Origin: Lachnospiraceae bacterium
GTDB taxonomy: Bacteria; Bacillota; Clostridia; Lachnospirales; Lachnospiraceae
Direction: 5' to 3'
Length of the DNA stretch: 64,000 nucleotides
NCBI GenBank assembly: GCA_024687205.1
Contig: JAILES010000071.1
Coordinates: forward strand, 1-64,000
The position numbers and the translations under genes were made by a program. Position 1 is the first letter of the stretch. The number at the start of each line of letters is the position of its first letter. The notes under the pieces are model-generated. The model was not told the origin of the DNA and did no database searches. It worked only from the letters and a program-made list of their open reading frames with translations. Positions 62,293 to 64,000 of this stretch are shown piece after piece.

Positions 62293-63185
62293 CCGGAGAA
62301 AATACAAAAGAACTTTTTGATAATGAAGGGGTGACACGTTCGAGAAGGACCATGCATACCCCGTCGGCTTTCGCAAGAAAGCATCTTCTGTATCTTCAGG
62401 AAACGGGAAGGCTTCAGAGTCTCAAGAGCCATACCAGTGAGAGGGAGGGGCTGGAGTCCTTTCTTTTTCTTGTGGTGGAGAGAGGCAGCGGTACCCTGAA
62501 TTATGAGGGAAAGGAATATGCCTTAAAGGCCGGCGATGCCGCTCTGATCGACTGCAGGAACCACTATTCCCACAGGGCTTCCGAGAGTGAGCAGTGGGAA
62601 CTCTTATGGGCGCATTTTGACGGAGCAAGGGCCGAAGCCGTGATCCCGCTGATCTATAAGGAGAACGGAGCTTCTCCGGTATTCGAATTCGGAGATAGTG
62701 TACAGGATGCACTGCTTATCATGGATGAGCTGCTGCGCTTAAAGGAAAACAGGGGACTTTCCGAGGAACTCAGAGCCGATAACATCCTGGGAAGGATACT
62801 GCTCCTATGTCTTAAGAAGACAGAGAAGATCCTGAAGGACAATGTCTCCGCCGATCAGGTAAGGGAATATTTAAACGGAGACGAAGCCGTATTTTCCGCA
62901 GAAGGAGAGCTTAAGGACATCATAAGCAAGCGCTTCGGAAAAGACTATGCAGAGGTGGATCTTGCCTTCAAAGACAAATACGGTATCGATGTTGCGGCTT
63001 ATCTTGAGAACAGGAAGCTTAACAAAGCCAAAGAGCTTCTTCGTTTTACGATCAAACCGATCCCCGAGATAGCGGAGGCCCTCGGCATGAAAGACGAAGA
63101 GAGCTTTAATGCTCTGTTTGCGGCCAAGGAAGAAATGCTTCCCGATGAATACAGGAAAAAATGGGCCCAGTGGGTCAAAGGATAA
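62289..63185 (+). CDS. AraC-type regulator with cupin domain
   Basis: This 298-residue protein has an N-terminal cupin (about 40-135: FLFLVVERGSGTLNYEGKEYALKAGDAALIDCRNHYSHRA in adjoining strands) and a C-terminal AraC-like DNA-binding region (about 205-298: LAFKDKYGIDVAAYLENRKLNKAKELL, then IPEIAEALGMKDEESFNALF and PDEYRKKW). The second helix-turn-helix keeps the key spacing but has Met for the usual Phe in ALGF and a shortened end, so it is somewhat degenerate. It sits between rmd and manC, overlapping rmd by 4 bases, and is an obvious candidate to bind the palindrome before gmd. A sugar effector is expected for this family. Confidence 0.83.
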   Translation: MTGENTKELFDNEGVTRSRRTMHTPSAFARKHLLYLQETGRLQSLKSHTSEREGLESFLFLVVERGSGTLNYEGKEYALKAGDAALIDCRNHYSHRASESEQWELLWAHFDGARAEAVIPLIYKENGASPVFEFGDSVQDALLIMDELLRLKENRGLSEELRADNILGRILLLCLKKTEKILKDNVSADQVREYLNGDEAVFSAEGELKDIISKRFGKDYAEVDLAFKDKYGIDVAAYLENRKLNKAKELLRFTIKPIPEIAEALGMKDEESFNALFAAKEEMLPDEYRKKWAQWVKG

Positions 63186-63209
63186 AAAACAGTTAAGGTG
63201 GGTAAAGAG

Positions 63210-64000
63210 ATGAAAAATACGGCGTTGATACTTGCAGGAGGAAAAGGAGAAAGATTCTGGCCCAGGAGCAGAAAGAACTGTCCCAAGCAGTTCCTCTGCC
63301 TTACGGGTGACGGAAGGACCATGATACAGCACACGGTGGACCGCATCAGTGAGCTGGTGGATCCGGAAGATATATTCATAGCTACCAACAAGAGCTACAA
63401 GGCCCTTGTCAAAGAACAGCTGCCCCAGATCCCGGAGGAGAACATACTCTGTGAGCCGGTAGGAAGAAATACCGCACCCGGTATAGGTTTCGGCGCTGTA
63501 CATATCAGGAAGAAATACGGCGATGCCATGATGATGGTGCTGCCCAGCGATCATCTGATCAAGTATAGGGGCATGTTTCTCGGCGTACTCCAGTCTGCGA
63601 TGAAGGTGGCTGACGAGGGCAATAATCTCGTGACCATAGGAATCACGCCTACGGCTCCCGAGACAGGCTACGGTTATATCCGTTTCAGCCCCCATGATAT
63701 GTGTCAGAGTGCTTTTAAGGTGGACAGCTTCGTAGAGAAACCCGATGTGGCCACCGCAAAGAAATATCTTGAAACCGAGGAGTATCTGTGGAACTCCGGT
63801 ATGTTCGTATGGAAGGCTTCCACCATACTTGATTCCATACAGGAGCATCTTCCCGAAATTTATGACAGGCTGTGCAAGATAGAAGCTGCCATAGGAACGG
63901 CTGACGAAGAGAGCATAATCAATGCAGCTTTTGACAGCATGCCTTCGGAATCCATCGATTACGGTGTGCTTGAAAAGGAAGACAGCATCTTCGTCATCCC
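63210..64000 (+). CDS. manC: Mannose-1-phosphate guanylyltransferase, N-terminal part
   Basis: This gene runs off the window after about 263 codons. The protein starts KNTALILAGGKGERFWPRSR, the nucleotidyltransferase G-loop, followed by PKQFLCL with the substrate lysine, TMIQHTVDRI, LCEPVGRNTAPGIGFGA, MMMVLPSDHLIK, GITPTAPETGYGYI, FVEKPDVATAKKYL and YLWNSGMFVWKASTIL. All match GDP-mannose pyrophosphorylases, which make GDP-mannose, the substrate of Gmd. It begins 24 bases after the AraC-type gene with a weak ribosome site (AAGGTGG). Whether it carries the C-terminal isomerase domain is not visible. Confidence 0.95.
   Translation, partial: MKNTALILAGGKGERFWPRSRKNCPKQFLCLTGDGRTMIQHTVDRISELVDPEDIFIATNKSYKALVKEQLPQIPEENILCEPVGRNTAPGIGFGAVHIRKKYGDAMMMVLPSDHLIKYRGMFLGVLQSAMKVADEGNNLVTIGITPTAPETGYGYIRFSPHDMCQSAFKVDSFVEKPDVATAKKYLETEEYLWNSGMFVWKASTILDSIQEHLPEIYDRLCKIEAAIGTADEESIINAAFDSMPSESIDYGVLEKEDSIFVI

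Noticed and set aside
62871..63848. Long open frames antisense to genes, for example here and at 29547-30518, 32015-32938 and 55176-56135
   Set aside because: All lie opposite genes with clear family motifs, encode low-complexity His/Leu/Arg-rich sequence, and lack ribosome sites.

Overview
The window looks like a chromosomal segment of a Gram-positive anaerobe of the Clostridia, most likely Lachnospiraceae. The evidence is the tadA gene followed by a large, Alu-domain-bearing SRP RNA, the many Ile ATA and Arg AGA/AGG codons at moderate GC, strong aGGAGg-type ribosome sites, and TGnTATAAT extended -10 promoters. The genus cannot be fixed by reading alone. All genes but one lie on the + strand, and most overlap the next gene by 1-35 bases.

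Layout. 1-583: 3' end of an MsmX/UgpC-type sugar ABC ATPase, closed by a strong terminator. 734-3888: a membrane GGDEF-EAL protein, a PucR-type regulator and tadA; the tadA stop codon lies inside a 34-bp perfect inverted repeat. 3933-4161: promoter and gene of the SRP RNA. 4171-64000: one surface-glycan region of about 60 kb that runs off the end of the window.

The glycan region has five parts. (a) 4171-9511: two GT-C/DUF2298-like membrane proteins and UDP-galactopyranose mutase. (b) 9580-33163: a pseudaminic-acid block (pseI, pseG, pseF, and a GNAT-acyltransferase-GtrA fusion), UDP-GlcA 4-epimerase, a WecE-type aminotransferase with a GNAT, a GtrB-like GT2, a Wzy/WaaL-like protein, UDP-HexNAc dehydrogenase and 4-epimerase, then a run of glycosyltransferases. 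(c) 33133-34928: a divergent pair (hexapeptide acyltransferase on the - strand, GT-B on the + strand) whose promoters seem to make leaderless mRNAs. (d) 35064-50659: two PglK/MsbA-like ABC exporters, an asparagine synthetase homologue, a 3,4-ketoisomerase (FdtA), GT2 and GT-C proteins, a second polymerase-like protein and a GT10 enzyme. (e) 50699-64000: the probable initiating phosphoglycosyltransferase, two GT26 enzymes (one fused to VanZ), a KdsC-like phosphatase, UDP-xylose synthase, and a gmd-rmd-AraC-manC block behind a promoter that carries a 26-bp palindrome.

How the genes probably work together (inference). Nucleotide sugars (UDP-Galf, CMP-Pse, UDP-GalA, dTDP-Fuc4N(Ac), UDP-GalNAcA, dTDP-3-keto sugars, UDP-Xyl, GDP-D-Rha) feed about twenty cytoplasmic glycosyltransferases building on undecaprenyl-PP. 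The ABC exporters flip the products, and the Wzy-like proteins polymerise or ligate them. GtrB-like GT2s with GtrA make and flip polyprenyl-P-sugars for six GT-C-like membrane enzymes that would add side groups outside the cell. Two exporters, two polymerases and two GT26 enzymes suggest two glycans or two repeat-unit types. No Wzx, Wzz, CRISPR array, tRNA or insertion sequence was seen.
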